Assembly (NCBI RefSeq): GCF_020623625.1
Contig: NC_060202.1
Coordinates: 948,501 to 1,012,500, forward strand
Length of the DNA: 64,000 nucleotides
DNA from: Saccharomycodes ludwigii
Taxonomy: Eukaryota; Ascomycota; Saccharomycetes; Saccharomycodales; Saccharomycodaceae
Reading direction: 5' to 3'
Under the pieces are notes generated by a model. The model was given only the letters and a program-made list of their open reading frames with translations, was not told the DNA's origin and made no database searches. Both the position numbers and the translations under genes were made by a program. This document shows, piece after piece, positions 9,845 through 19,971 of the stretch (position 1 is its first letter; every line of letters starts with the position of its first letter).

Positions 9845-10020
9845 CTTTTTCCTTTTCCCCTTCTGTGTGTGTATATTATGTTAAATACTTCTCTGTAGTA
9901 GCTTCATTATAAAAAAGTATATCAATTAAGTACTTTTTCTCTTCTTTTTCCCCCTTTGAATACATATAAATGGTAAACATAAAAAAAAAAGGAAATGAAT
10001 AAAGTTTAAAAAGTTTCTAT

Positions 10021-11355
10021 TTAATTTGAAAAGTTTTTGAAAAACTCATACATATTCCTAGTAGTTTCGCAAGTTAAGGCATAAACCGGATTGATAGCGG
10101 CAACTCCTCTATCTTTGTTGCCTGGCTTAATCCTAGATACAAAATTAAGTGGGTTAGAATCTTTAGTATAAAATACAGAATCACAGCAACATAATCCTAA
10201 TAAAACATAATTGGTATGGTAAAAATCAGGTCGTTTTCCAGGTTTGTCCCTGAACCCTCGGGTTTCTGTTGATTGACAACATCTTAAAATATATTCTCTT
10301 AATGCACTTTTATCTATGACAAATGGATATCCCAATGACTCCAAAATAGCAGCTGACCCACCAACCCAAAAACTATAACATCCATCGACCAATTTATTAC
10401 TTCGGCCATTTAACCCAATTTCTTCGTTGGGCTGTCTAGCACTTAACCATCGTAATAAATTATCTACATCAATAAAATCATCCAATACTTTATTTGGATA
10501 CAAAAATGGTATCAGTATAACTAGACTAGCCAATGCACAAAAAGTTGTGCCACCATGAGCTTCCTCACCGGGAGAACCACCAAACCCACCTTCAAAAGTT
10601 TGACAATTTATTAAAAAATCTAACATACCTTCAACCAACTCCATCGTCAAAATGTTTAATAAGCTCGCCACAGATAAACAACAATAAATTGATCTTACAT
10701 CATGCTCACCAGTAGATTCTGAGGTGGATATCGAGCCATTAGGTAACTTTAATTTTAAAAACCACTCGTAAATTGCTTTTCTATCTATCAAAGACCAGAT
10801 TTCAGGGGAATCCGTTAGACCTAACGACAAGATGGAAGCATAGTTAGCCACCACGTGAGGTATTTGGTTTACGCCACCTCCAAAAGGGCCTGCTTTCTTA
10901 AGCGTTGTTAACAATGGTGGAAAGAACTTATTTTTTATTTTTAAATTGATCGCGGGGGGCAATGGTGACTCACTTAATATTCTATATGCATTACATATCC
11001 AATAAACTAGCCATGGATGTGCAGCGTCTAATGCTACCATATGAGGTGGAAAATCATTATCTAGGAATAATTCCAAATATGGTAAATGATATGAAGGGTC
11101 TAGTTCAATCTCCTCCTTGTTGTATTTCTTGCTGGTACCATTACTGTTATTATAACATTCATAAATTTTGTCCAAGACTTTGTTTCTGGCGATTGTTGTT
11201 TCAGTTTGCAGTTCCTTGCACATGTTTATTACTTCCGGTTCTGATGTTGTTATTTGAATAATCGGGTCTCTTTTACGTCCTAATATAACAGTGTTGATAT
11301 ATTTGAATCTTTTTCGAGTGCGCTTATCGTTATCTTGATCATTATAACTAAGCAT
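10021..11355 (-). CDS. RAM1: Protein farnesyltransferase beta subunit
   Basis: This is a 444-aa prenyltransferase beta subunit. With the alpha subunit Ram2 it attaches farnesyl to CaaX proteins such as Ras and a-factor. The alpha-alpha barrel repeats include QTFEGGFGGSPGEEAHGGTTFC and the zinc site residues: Asp and Cys in LVDGCYSFW, and His in DFYHTNYVLLG. The DKPGKRPDFYHT block separates farnesyl- from geranylgeranyl-type beta subunits and supports Ram1 (431 aa in S. cerevisiae). The ATG is the only sensible start. The place between SRP14 and NUR1 matches YDL090C. Confidence 0.93.
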   Translation of the reverse strand: MLSYNDQDNDKRTRKRFKYINTVILGRKRDPIIQITTSEPEVINMCKELQTETTIARNKVLDKIYECYNNSNGTSKKYNKEEIELDPSYHLPYLELFLDNDFPPHMVALDAAHPWLVYWICNAYRILSESPLPPAINLKIKNKFFPPLLTTLKKAGPFGGGVNQIPHVVANYASILSLGLTDSPEIWSLIDRKAIYEWFLKLKLPNGSISTSESTGEHDVRSIYCCLSVASLLNILTMELVEGMLDFLINCQTFEGGFGGSPGEEAHGGTTFCALASLVILIPFLYPNKVLDDFIDVDNLLRWLSARQPNEEIGLNGRSNKLVDGCYSFWVGGSAAILESLGYPFVIDKSALREYILRCCQSTETRGFRDKPGKRPDFYHTNYVLLGLCCCDSVFYTKDSNPLNFVSRIKPGNKDRGVAAINPVYALTCETTRNMYEFFKNFSN

Positions 11356-11999
11356 TATGCAAAATAAAATTCAATAACAATGAAATTAATTAATTAACGT
11401 AAATTTAATTCTTAGGAAAAATGGAAAGTATATATATATATATATATGCAATAATAGATGATAGAAAAAAAATGCAAAAAAAGACAGAAAAAGACAAAAA
11501 AAAAAAAAAATGCAAAAAAATGCAAAAAAAAAAGAGAAGCAAAAAGAATTAAAGTCAGTTGAAAATTTGAGGATAAAGAGAGGCGGTTTTCCTTTGCTTA
11601 TATATATATATATATTATATCTATGGTACAATTTCTGTCTGAATTACAGACTTTCTTTTAAGTTTTATAAAAAAAAAGATGCAGCTCTTGATAGCCTTAA
11701 CAAAGTTAATGTAATGGATACTTTTAAAAAATCAATAAGGAGAGAAATGTATGTATATAATTTTTTACTTTCCAAATTGTAGACAAAATATTAATTAATT
11801 GTTACGCTTGAATTAGGAAATAAAATCTATTTCTTTTTTTTTTAAAAAAAAAAATTAAAAAAAATAAAAAAAATAAAAAAAAAACTTTTTGCTGTTAATC
11901 ACTTCCCCCTTTTTCTGTAAAGGCAAATACAACGTTCCTTTGTTTGCAAATCAGAAGAAATACAATCTATTTTTAATAATTGGCATCTTTAAAACAATT
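11356..11999. other. Divergent promoter, RAM1 / RIM13
   Basis: About 640 bp containing (AT)n repeats near 11430 and 11600 and several poly-A runs. Short frames here are low-complexity and unsupported. The RIM13 frame is open back to TTG at 11889 but has no ATG before 12000. Confidence 0.5.
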
Positions 12000-14342
12000 A
12001 TGGAACAACAAACTTCATTTGGAAGCAACGTTAATCAATCATGTGATAATGATGATAATAGTAACGTTAATGCCAATAAAAAAAAATGTCAACTATGCGG
12101 AGCTATCAATGATCTAAGATGGAATGTCTACACAACAATTAACCCAAAACAACAACAACCAAATATTTTAGCAGACAGGATTAAAGAATTATTATTCTCG
12201 AAAACTGCTGATGACGGCATAAGTGATGGGAATTGCCCGATAGCTTTAAAAGAATCGATTATTAAAATGTTAACGGACATTAAACCACAGGACAAATTTC
12301 TATGGCTAAGTTCTAAATACAAACAAAACATCTATCCACCAATAAATATTAACGAAACTGGCGGAATTGTGCCGAAAATAGTTAATTCGCAAAGCATAGC
12401 TACACATAATCCGAAATACAATTTCAGTTCGCCATTAAAGATAGAAACTGATGGATATGAAGGAATACCATTACAACAGAATCCAGACCTTAGTGATTGC
12501 TCTTTTATAACATCTCTTATTAATCTTAAAAATTATTATAAAGATAAATATAATCCCCCAGTTTGTCAAGTAAGAAACTGTCAATTCAAATACCTAATAA
12601 ACTTTTATTTTAACGGATCAGATTCTCGATTGGTTTGTATTGATACCACTCAAATACCTACGGATAGGAGTGGTGAACAATTGACATTAAACTCTTCAAA
12701 TTTTAACCATAAAATTTTAGAAATAGCGTATTTGAAACTCAAATATAACTCCTTTGATAGCACAGGTTCAAATACGGGGATCGATACCTTTCTACTATCC
12801 GGGTTTATACCAGAATTTAGAAAAATCAACACGGTTAAATGGGATTTGGTGGAAAAATACTTTAATAGTAAGTGTTGCACCCTTGCATTGGGTATTTCTG
12901 AAAATAATTTTAGTTTCCAAAATAAAACTTGGAACTTAAAGGCCAATCATGATTATTCAATAGTAAATGTTGAATCGAGAAATAAAAAGTTAGACATTGT
13001 GGATCCATTGTATCCTGATAAAATTATAAGCATTAGTGAATGGCAAGATGTCGTGGATATTTTTGACACTTTATATGTTAATTGGGATTATAAAAAACTT
13101 TTCCGTAGACATGAGAAATTCCATTTCAGATACAACGTACAAGATTGTAATAGATATCGATACGATCGTTCCTCCAAACCTTGTTTTACTATTAGAAACA
13201 AAGTCACCGAAAGACAACTGGCCCCAAAGAAACAAGAAAACACAGTATATCTACTTTTAGAACGTCATTTAAATGACAACCCAGGAAATTGCACACTAGA
13301 GCTCTTTGATAGTATAACATCTGAAATACTAAATATCAAAGAAATTAATAATACAGGGTTTTATTTAATTAAAACGGGAATAATTGACGACAATTTGTTA
13401 AAGGCCTGTTGTTATTCCGATATAACCGCTTCTTTTACTGTGCATGCATATTCACTACTGGATATTGAAATAAAAAAATTTATTTTTCCAAATATAGTTA
13501 CTATAGAAGATATATTTTTGATTAATGCACCATTAAATACCTCGACTTACTGTAAAAATACAACTTTTAAGTTGAATATTAAAAAATCATCAACTGAAAC
13601 GGAAAATGGCAATGTTACTATAAACATAAGTTTATTTTCCGAAAATGTTAAAACTGAAAAGTACGTGAATCTACAAATTTTTCACATCAACGATTTTGAG
13701 TTTTCTAAACCATTAATACCGAAACATGATTACCTATTAAATGTTTCCACTGTATCAAATCTATTATTAAACGTTAACAGTACCTATAAAATAGTTTGCA
13801 GTTCATTAGATTCGCAAATTGGAGAGAAATTTAAATTGATAGTGGAAGAAAGCAGCAATTTGGCTGCTGCAATGACTTTGTCAAAATATTATAACTACCA
13901 TGGTGGTATATTTAAAACAACAATAAAGTGTACATCAAATTTTGCCATTTGCCAAAAAAATAATAAAGGTTATTCCTTTGAAGTGAAACTTACATCAAAA
14001 ATGAATACTATGCCTGACACTTGGAATTTAAGATTATATAAGGAAAAAATGCATCAAGGTGGTATCGAAAATATGGATAATGTTGGTTGTGATATTAAGT
14101 GGTCATTTACTGTAATCAATTCGAAAAATCAGAAAGATTCTTTATTATTCCCAAATGGCATGGTAAGGTTAAATAGATGTACTGCCAGTAACATTGTTAT
14201 TAACCATAGACGTAAACAAATCGACAATATTACCGTAAAGCTGAATATAGAAGATGATATAAACACTTATAAAGATTATTATTATATCATGGAGATAGGA
14301 TCATTATATGAGCTCAGAGTTTTGCAATGTGAAATAAGTTAA
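12000..14342 (+). CDS. RIM13: Calpain-like protease of the Rim101 pathway
   Basis: This 780-aa protein resembles Rim13/PalB, the ESCRT-III-associated calpain-like cysteine protease that cleaves the pH-response factor Rim101. The catalytic Cys is in NPDLSDCSFITSL (residue 167) and the catalytic His in KANHDYSIV (residue 317). The long beta-rich C-terminal part fits the PalB homology domain. An N-terminal CxxC (KKCQLCGA) might bind metal. The usual calpain Asn region reads DIVDPLYP, with Asp where NPWG is typical. S. cerevisiae Rim13 is 727 aa. Overall similarity is weak outside the protease core, and synteny (YMR154C) adds support. Confidence 0.82.
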   Translation: MEQQTSFGSNVNQSCDNDDNSNVNANKKKCQLCGAINDLRWNVYTTINPKQQQPNILADRIKELLFSKTADDGISDGNCPIALKESIIKMLTDIKPQDKFLWLSSKYKQNIYPPININETGGIVPKIVNSQSIATHNPKYNFSSPLKIETDGYEGIPLQQNPDLSDCSFITSLINLKNYYKDKYNPPVCQVRNCQFKYLINFYFNGSDSRLVCIDTTQIPTDRSGEQLTLNSSNFNHKILEIAYLKLKYNSFDSTGSNTGIDTFLLSGFIPEFRKINTVKWDLVEKYFNSKCCTLALGISENNFSFQNKTWNLKANHDYSIVNVESRNKKLDIVDPLYPDKIISISEWQDVVDIFDTLYVNWDYKKLFRRHEKFHFRYNVQDCNRYRYDRSSKPCFTIRNKVTERQLAPKKQENTVYLLLERHLNDNPGNCTLELFDSITSEILNIKEINNTGFYLIKTGIIDDNLLKACCYSDITASFTVHAYSLLDIEIKKFIFPNIVTIEDIFLINAPLNTSTYCKNTTFKLNIKKSSTETENGNVTINISLFSENVKTEKYVNLQIFHINDFEFSKPLIPKHDYLLNVSTVSNLLLNVNSTYKIVCSSLDSQIGEKFKLIVEESSNLAAAMTLSKYYNYHGGIFKTTIKCTSNFAICQKNNKGYSFEVKLTSKMNTMPDTWNLRLYKEKMHQGGIENMDNVGCDIKWSFTVINSKNQKDSLLFPNGMVRLNRCTASNIVINHRRKQIDNITVKLNIEDDINTYKDYYYIMEIGSLYELRVLQCEIS

Positions 14343-14725
14343 TAATCTAAAAAAAATAGCAGCATTTTTATTCCATAACTTTTCAAGTACCCGAATGCCA
14401 TTTATTATGTATCCCGCCCCCTGCCCCCCCTTCCCTATTTTCTAATGTTTAAATGCCCAACTTTAGGGCTTATACTTTTTAAGGTAACGGATATTTAATA
14501 AATTAACACAGCTCTTTTTAAAATAAATTTACCCTTTTTTCTATTTTTTTAATAAGAATATCCACCTGTTTAAAAACACCTCTAAGATATCTGTATTTAC
14601 AATAGCTTATCACATTAATCCCTCAAAAATTTTCTTTTAAATTAACAAGCAACAGCATATTATTTCAGGTGAAACTACCCTCTGATACAAGTACTAGTAA
14701 ACTCCATAGAAGCCTTAATATAAAC
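14343..14725. other. RIM13-NUR1 intergenic region with GC cluster
   Basis: About 380 bp. A C-rich patch (14413-14435) stands out in the AT-rich background. The NUR1 frame is open back to 14606 but contains no ATG, only a GTG at 14669 after TTTCAG. I see no matching donor or branch site to make that a splice acceptor. Confidence 0.45.
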
Positions 14726-16051
14726 ATGTCAATATGGATCAATAGAGATAAGCGTATTGAATTAGAAGACACTGCGTCTAAAGATAAAGACAACTTTGCG
14801 GAGCATATTTTCGATACTGTAAATGAAAAATGCAACAGATTTACAAATATCAAACCCAATTTTTTTTTATTCAACTTCCTTCCCCAGTTTAAAATGATGT
14901 CTCCGTTTGATATATATATTTCTATCCACGAATGGCTCGTCACTAGGGATTGGGACAAGAAGCTTCCGAATACAGCAATATTTATAGGCAATGTTTTCAC
15001 GTTTACATATTATGGCATACGTTTATTACAAGATTATTTAATAAAGCCAAATTATTTTAAACTTTCATCAAGAGACTATTTTGATTTTTCCAGAAGTGAT
15101 ACTTTAAGAAAATATGATTATTTTCAACGATTTATGGATTCCCCTGATAGCCAAAATCACTTTGCACATAATAATTTACCCACATTTATTAATTCAATCA
15201 ATGACCATTGGCATTATAGGTACTTAAAAGCTCTGAACACTTTTTTAAATTTTTTAACTTTTTTATTGATCCTTATTAACTTTATGACCACTTTTAAATT
15301 TTTATTTGCTTCAACCAAAGAATATTCCATTTTTTATTTCAAAAGAGCTCCCAACTCATCGCATGTAGTTAAAAAGTCCTTGGTCGATTTAAGTTATCAA
15401 TATTTAGATAATGAATCGGGATTTACCCCATGGAATATGTTGACATATTTATTACCTAGCAGATTTACACAAGCTTCATATAAGGAAGATGATTTTGAAG
15501 ATGAAAACAGTCCTTCGGGCCTTGGTGCCACTTCCAAAAACAAGCAAGAGAAAAAATATTACTATCAACTATACAAATGGTCACCTTCACCCTTTACAAC
15601 TTCATTATTCACATCTTTTAATCCTATAGTCGTAGTATTTTTATTTTTTTCTGATACTTCGTTTCTATCTTTTATTGCTATTGTTTTGAACCAATATCTT
15701 TTTTATGAACTATTAATTGTTAAATATGAATCCCGAATAGAAGACGAGTTAGTATTATCTAGCGCGTTACTAGAAGAAACCAATATTAAATATAGGGATA
15801 ATGTTATTCATCCAGTGTATCAGGATGCAATGGTAAACACAAACTTAGACGGAACAGACAATTTTATTGCATCTTTCAAACCATTCAATCATTTAAACGG
15901 CGAGAAATTCATTACCAAGAAAAAAATAAATAACATTGTTACAACTCATGCACTATCTGGTGATTTGATATACGAAAAGTTTAATAAGAATGCTGGTGAT
16001 TTTGAAAAGCTAAGAAAATCGTCAGTCAGAACCTACATTTCAAAAAAATAA
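14726..16051 (+). CDS. NUR1: Nuclear rim protein Nur1
   Basis: This 441-aa membrane protein matches S. cerevisiae Nur1 (484 aa), an inner nuclear membrane protein that with Heh1 and cohibin tethers rDNA to the envelope. The strongest match is YYGIRLLQDYLIKPNYFKL after the first membrane helix. A second hydrophobic segment follows (FLTFLLILINFMTTFKFLFA), then SPFTTSLFTSFNPIVVVFLFFSD with a C-terminal helix pair, and finally TTHALSGDLIYE. The C-terminal low-complexity tail of Nur1 is shorter here. The ATG at 14726 is preferred to the upstream GTG. RAM1-NUR1-ASM4 order matches YDL090C-089W-088C. Confidence 0.92.
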   Translation: MSIWINRDKRIELEDTASKDKDNFAEHIFDTVNEKCNRFTNIKPNFFLFNFLPQFKMMSPFDIYISIHEWLVTRDWDKKLPNTAIFIGNVFTFTYYGIRLLQDYLIKPNYFKLSSRDYFDFSRSDTLRKYDYFQRFMDSPDSQNHFAHNNLPTFINSINDHWHYRYLKALNTFLNFLTFLLILINFMTTFKFLFASTKEYSIFYFKRAPNSSHVVKKSLVDLSYQYLDNESGFTPWNMLTYLLPSRFTQASYKEDDFEDENSPSGLGATSKNKQEKKYYYQLYKWSPSPFTTSLFTSFNPIVVVFLFFSDTSFLSFIAIVLNQYLFYELLIVKYESRIEDELVLSSALLEETNIKYRDNVIHPVYQDAMVNTNLDGTDNFIASFKPFNHLNGEKFITKKKINNIVTTHALSGDLIYEKFNKNAGDFEKLRKSSVRTYISKK

Positions 16052-16221
16052 AGATTATTGCAAAAAAAAGAGAAAAAAAAACTTATACTAGCTTTATAAT
16101 AAGTGTTTAATGACGATAATAACTTAGTTTATACTATACATTAATATTAACAGTGGGAAAAAAAAAAAAAAAAAAAAAAAAAGAAAAAAAAATGTAAATC
16201 ATGTCTTTTTTTCACATTGTT

Positions 16222-16791
16222 TTATAATTCACCCCAACCAAATAACCAATTATTTAATTTCCCTGTGAGACCGGTTTTTTTATGGGAGATAATTTCTATA
16301 TCTTTTTGTAAATTATTTTCCAAAGTCTTAAATATCGCACCATGTCCAACTTCACCGTTATTATTATATTTTATGCCATCTCCATTGTAATGGAAGTCTG
16401 ATGTATTGCGAACAAACAAATTCTTACCATCTTTTACTTCTAATTTTTTCCCCAATAAAGGCTGCAAAGGGGCATTTGTAACTTCACTGGCTTTATTATC
16501 GTTACCGTTGTTATCATTAATATGTTCTTTATCAGTACTCAATATTTGTGACTTTTTACTTATAGAAGGAATACCTGTATTCGAATCCATTACTTTATCG
16601 ACTTTACATTGAGCCAAGTTTTCGATAACATCTTTAAAGTAAGGAACACATCCTAATAAAGTCCCACCATAAATAGTCCCATTCTCTTGTAATGCACGTA
16701 TAGCAGCCGTTTGATTATCATATGTTATTTTCACCCATCCATTACCTGCATATATCGGATATTTTCTTCCATAATTTGAACCATCACTATT

Positions 16792-16834
<43 letters not shown>

Positions 16835-17874
16835 CTATTATTATTATTGTTGTTGTTGTTAACACTACTTTTTAGTTTTAAAGAGGAATTTTCATCACGA
16901 CAAACTTCAAAATCTTCCAAGATATTACCAAACTTACTGAAATGTGAAATTACTTGATTAGAAATAGATTCCGGATATCCAAAAACAATAATTGCATAGT
17001 ACTTTGGTTGGGAGCTTTTGCTTGTCGAAGACAATTTGCCATTATTTATATTTGCGCTACTCTCGCTAGAATTAGCGGAGTGGACATTATCATCTCTGGT
17101 AAATACATTACTGCTACTACTCATTGTATTAAATTTATTACTACTAATACCATTATTACCAGCATTGGTAGTTGAAGAAAATGGTCCACTTGATGCTGCT
17201 GTAGGAGCCATAGAAATACTACCAAATTCATCCTCACGTTCACAATCAAATAAGGATTTAGATGGTGGTGCATCAGTAGAATCAAACAGACCCCCATTTA
17301 TGGCAGAGGATGACATAGCTGAAGCATTATTTGTAGCTGATAAAATAGGCGAGGAGTTACCTACACCATAGAAAGAGGAGTTGTTGCGAGTAGTATTTGA
17401 GGATAAAATCGCATTTCCCGAGGGGGCAAAGTTTGCCTTTTTGGAGCCAAAAGAAATCGAGCCAAATGGACCTTTGCTGCCAGAAAAAGTAGAGTTAGCT
17501 GTTTTAGATGAACCTGAAGATGAAAGAATGACTGCTCCAGAATCCTCAGAATATGGCTTACTTGATCTTTTGACAATATTTTGTGGGATAGCTCTTTTCT
17601 TAGGATTACTAAACCACGATGGCTGTTGTGGTAACTGTTGTTGTTGTTGCGCAACTTGTTGTGGTTGTTGTTGCACATTAAACTGCTGTTGCTGTTGTTG
17701 GAACGGTAGCTGCAATGTTTGGGACTGTGGTGTATGATTGAATGTCTGTGCAGCTGGTGTAAATTGATATCCTTGCTGTGGTTGCCCATACGATAAACCG
17801 ACATTATTGGAGTTATTTGAAGTAGCTGTAAAAGAAGGAATGCTTGATACTTGGGGCTGTGAAGAATTGAACAT
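16222..17874 (-). CDS. NUP53: Nucleoporin Nup53/Asm4 (Nup35 type)
   Basis: This 550-aa nucleoporin is the single counterpart of the duplicated S. cerevisiae pair NUP53 and ASM4/NUP59, which link Nup170 and Nic96 to the pore membrane. It has a Gln/Asn/Ser-rich N-terminus and a conserved WFSNPKKRAIPQ-like motif. A Nup35-type RRM runs over about residues 300-400 (YYAIIVFGYPESISNQVISHFSKFG), interrupted by a long poly-Asn insert, with the second half GNGWVKITYDNQTAAIRAL. The C-terminal amphipathic membrane-binding helix is NNWLFGWGEL. The poly-Asn microsatellite spans about 16787-16862. Confidence 0.92.
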
Positions 17875-18303
17875 AATTGGTTGGCAGTATTTGAGAATTG
17901 AGTTTCTTTTTTTTTTTTTTTCTTTTTTCTTTTTTCTTTAATACTATTATCTACTCTTCGCACTAAATAAGTAACAAGTTATTGAACAGAATGCCATTTA
18001 AATGAGAAATCATAAAGAAAATAAAACGAAAAAAGAAAAAAAAAAAATATTATTACGATTATTGTTATTTTTATTTATTTATTTATTTATTTATTTAATT
18101 CTTTACGGGTTATATATAATAAATATTATCCGAGTGTTTCTGTGTAAAAAACATAAAAATTTAAAAAAAAAAAAGGAAAAAAAATTTTTTCTTTTAATTT
18201 TCTTTTGTTCTTTACAAACTACCAATTTTTATATTTCTCGGAGAATGATGGTAGATATATACAATCGCCCCTGCGCATGTAGCAAAGAACTTGATGCTTT
18301 TAA
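17875..18303. other. NUP53 upstream / LUC7 downstream region
   Basis: About 430 bp with pyrimidine runs, poly-A and a (TTTA)n microsatellite near 18072-18097. No gene is supported. Confidence 0.45.
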
Positions 18304-19443
18304 CTAATAACCTAATGGCTCTTGATGGGAGGGAGAGGGGTGCTGTTTTTGACTTCTAAAATTTCTAGATAAATAACGTATCTGGCCTTGAGAAAATGGT
18401 GGAGGTATCACTGTTGTTTTTTCATGATTTGGAGAGAATGCGAAATCATTGGTACTTTTAACATTATTATACCTAGACCTGCTGGTTCTTTGCTTGTAAA
18501 TTTGTGGCATAGCAGTAGGATATCTAGCATTGTTATTAATAATCCCGTTCTGATATTGTCTAGTAGTACGACTTTCCATGTTCAATTTTTTAATATCTAC
18601 ATTCATATTTTGGAAGACTGAGTTCAATCTATCAAGTTCTGATCTCATTTTAACATAAGCTAAATGCACCTTCCCCAAAAAGTGGTCAGCCAATCTTCTA
18701 TCGGTATCTAGTCTACTCAAAAAGGCACCGCAAACTTCACATACTTGCAATTTCTGCTGTGCGCTTTGACCTACATTATTTGCAAATTCTCTACATTTTT
18801 TGCTAACCAGTTCTCTCCTTTGATACAACAGCTTTAATTTCTCACTTTGAAGCAAAGCTCGAGAAACCTCGTTGTTTTCCGTTAATGTCTCAATCTCTTG
18901 CAACATGATACCAATAGTTTCATCTACTTTATCTAATTCAGTAGTTGCCTCTAAAATCTTCTCACGTTCCTCCTTAGTGTGTTGTTCTAAGCTTTGTAAA
19001 GCATGCTGAACAGTTTGGTCACTTTCGCTTAAAAATCTGGTCAATAAATTATAATATTCTTTATTCATTTCAATAAATATTTTTTGTTCGAGAATATAAG
19101 TGTTGTCCTTGGTGATGCTATCTTTAGAGATGTTGCCAGTTAATAGAATGTTATTTGTGTAATCACTGCCATATTTTCTTCTGTATAAAAGTCTATATTT
19201 AGGGATATGATATTGTGGACACCGTCCGTAATATTGTTTAGTACCACTAAATAATTCATAAGGGCATTGCCCTACTATAAAGCTTTTGCATATTTTATGG
19301 TCATTTACAACATGTTCTAATTGATTTTTGCCATGACTATATTTGTGATTTAACGGTGTAATATTTTTGGATAACATTCCTTTGCCCATTAAAAGTTCAA
19401 TAAACTTATGTTGTTCTTCAGCATCACTGTATATGACCTTCAT
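18304..19443 (-). CDS. LUC7: U1 snRNP protein Luc7
   Basis: This U1 snRNP component aids 5' splice-site selection. The first zinc finger lies in DHKICKSFIVGQCPYELF...CPQYH and the second in LQVCEVCGAFLSRLDTDRRLADHFLGKVHLAYVKMR. That second block is almost identical to S. cerevisiae Luc7. The protein is 379 aa against 261 aa in S. cerevisiae. Extra material lies after RRKYG (about 30 Thr/Asn-rich residues) and in an Asn/Arg-rich C-terminal tail of about 100 residues. A helical coiled-coil stretch joins the fingers. The start ATG is unambiguous. Confidence 0.96.
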   Translation of the reverse strand: MKVIYSDAEEQHKFIELLMGKGMLSKNITPLNHKYSHGKNQLEHVVNDHKICKSFIVGQCPYELFSGTKQYYGRCPQYHIPKYRLLYRRKYGSDYTNNILLTGNISKDSITKDNTYILEQKIFIEMNKEYYNLLTRFLSESDQTVQHALQSLEQHTKEEREKILEATTELDKVDETIGIMLQEIETLTENNEVSRALLQSEKLKLLYQRRELVSKKCREFANNVGQSAQQKLQVCEVCGAFLSRLDTDRRLADHFLGKVHLAYVKMRSELDRLNSVFQNMNVDIKKLNMESRTTRQYQNGIINNNARYPTAMPQIYKQRTSRSRYNNVKSTNDFAFSPNHEKTTVIPPPFSQGQIRYLSRNFRSQKQHPSPSHQEPLGY

Positions 19444-19971
19444 GGTGATTTCCTACTTAGTTGACTGTCTTTTTTTATTCTTTCTTTCTTTTCTTTTTAT
19501 AAAATAGAAGGTATATTTATCTAATAACACTGAATTAGGTTCATTATTGTTAGTAGAAAACAAGGACCCTTTTATTTTTATTTTTATTTTTATTTTTATT
19601 TTTTAACTTAAAAAGAAACAACCATATATATATATTAATCCGAATAGTCCTGTACGCTGATACTTCGGTATTTGTAATATTTTGTAAAAATTTTTTTTTA
19701 AAATCAATAACAAAGATTATTTTTCTAGTGGAAAAAATTACCAGTTTGTGTCACTGACACATAAAAAATGTATATATATATATATATATAATTATTATTA
19801 CTATTATTATTATTATTATTATTATCACTATAACAATTACAAAAAGTAAATGTTATAAAAAGTACAATAAGTTTTGTAACCAAATGTTATTACTTTTTAT
19901 CACAATAAATAACAGTAAAAAAAAAAAAAATTATTTTTCCATTAATATCTCCAACAATAAGTATTGAAAAC
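19444..19971. other. Divergent promoter, LUC7 / SDR gene
   Basis: About 530 bp containing (TTTTA)n at 19573-19605, (TA)n near 19770-19790 and an ATT-type repeat at about 19791-19825. A TACTAAC lies on the minus strand near 19550, but no matching donor was found upstream. Confidence 0.45.

Noticed and set aside
14660-14670. TTTCAG before NUR1 as a splice acceptor
   Set aside because: No donor or good branch site upstream, and an ATG start is available at 14726.
19549-19556. TACTAAC upstream of LUC7 (minus strand) as a 5' leader intron
   Set aside because: No GTATGT-like donor found between it and the next gene.
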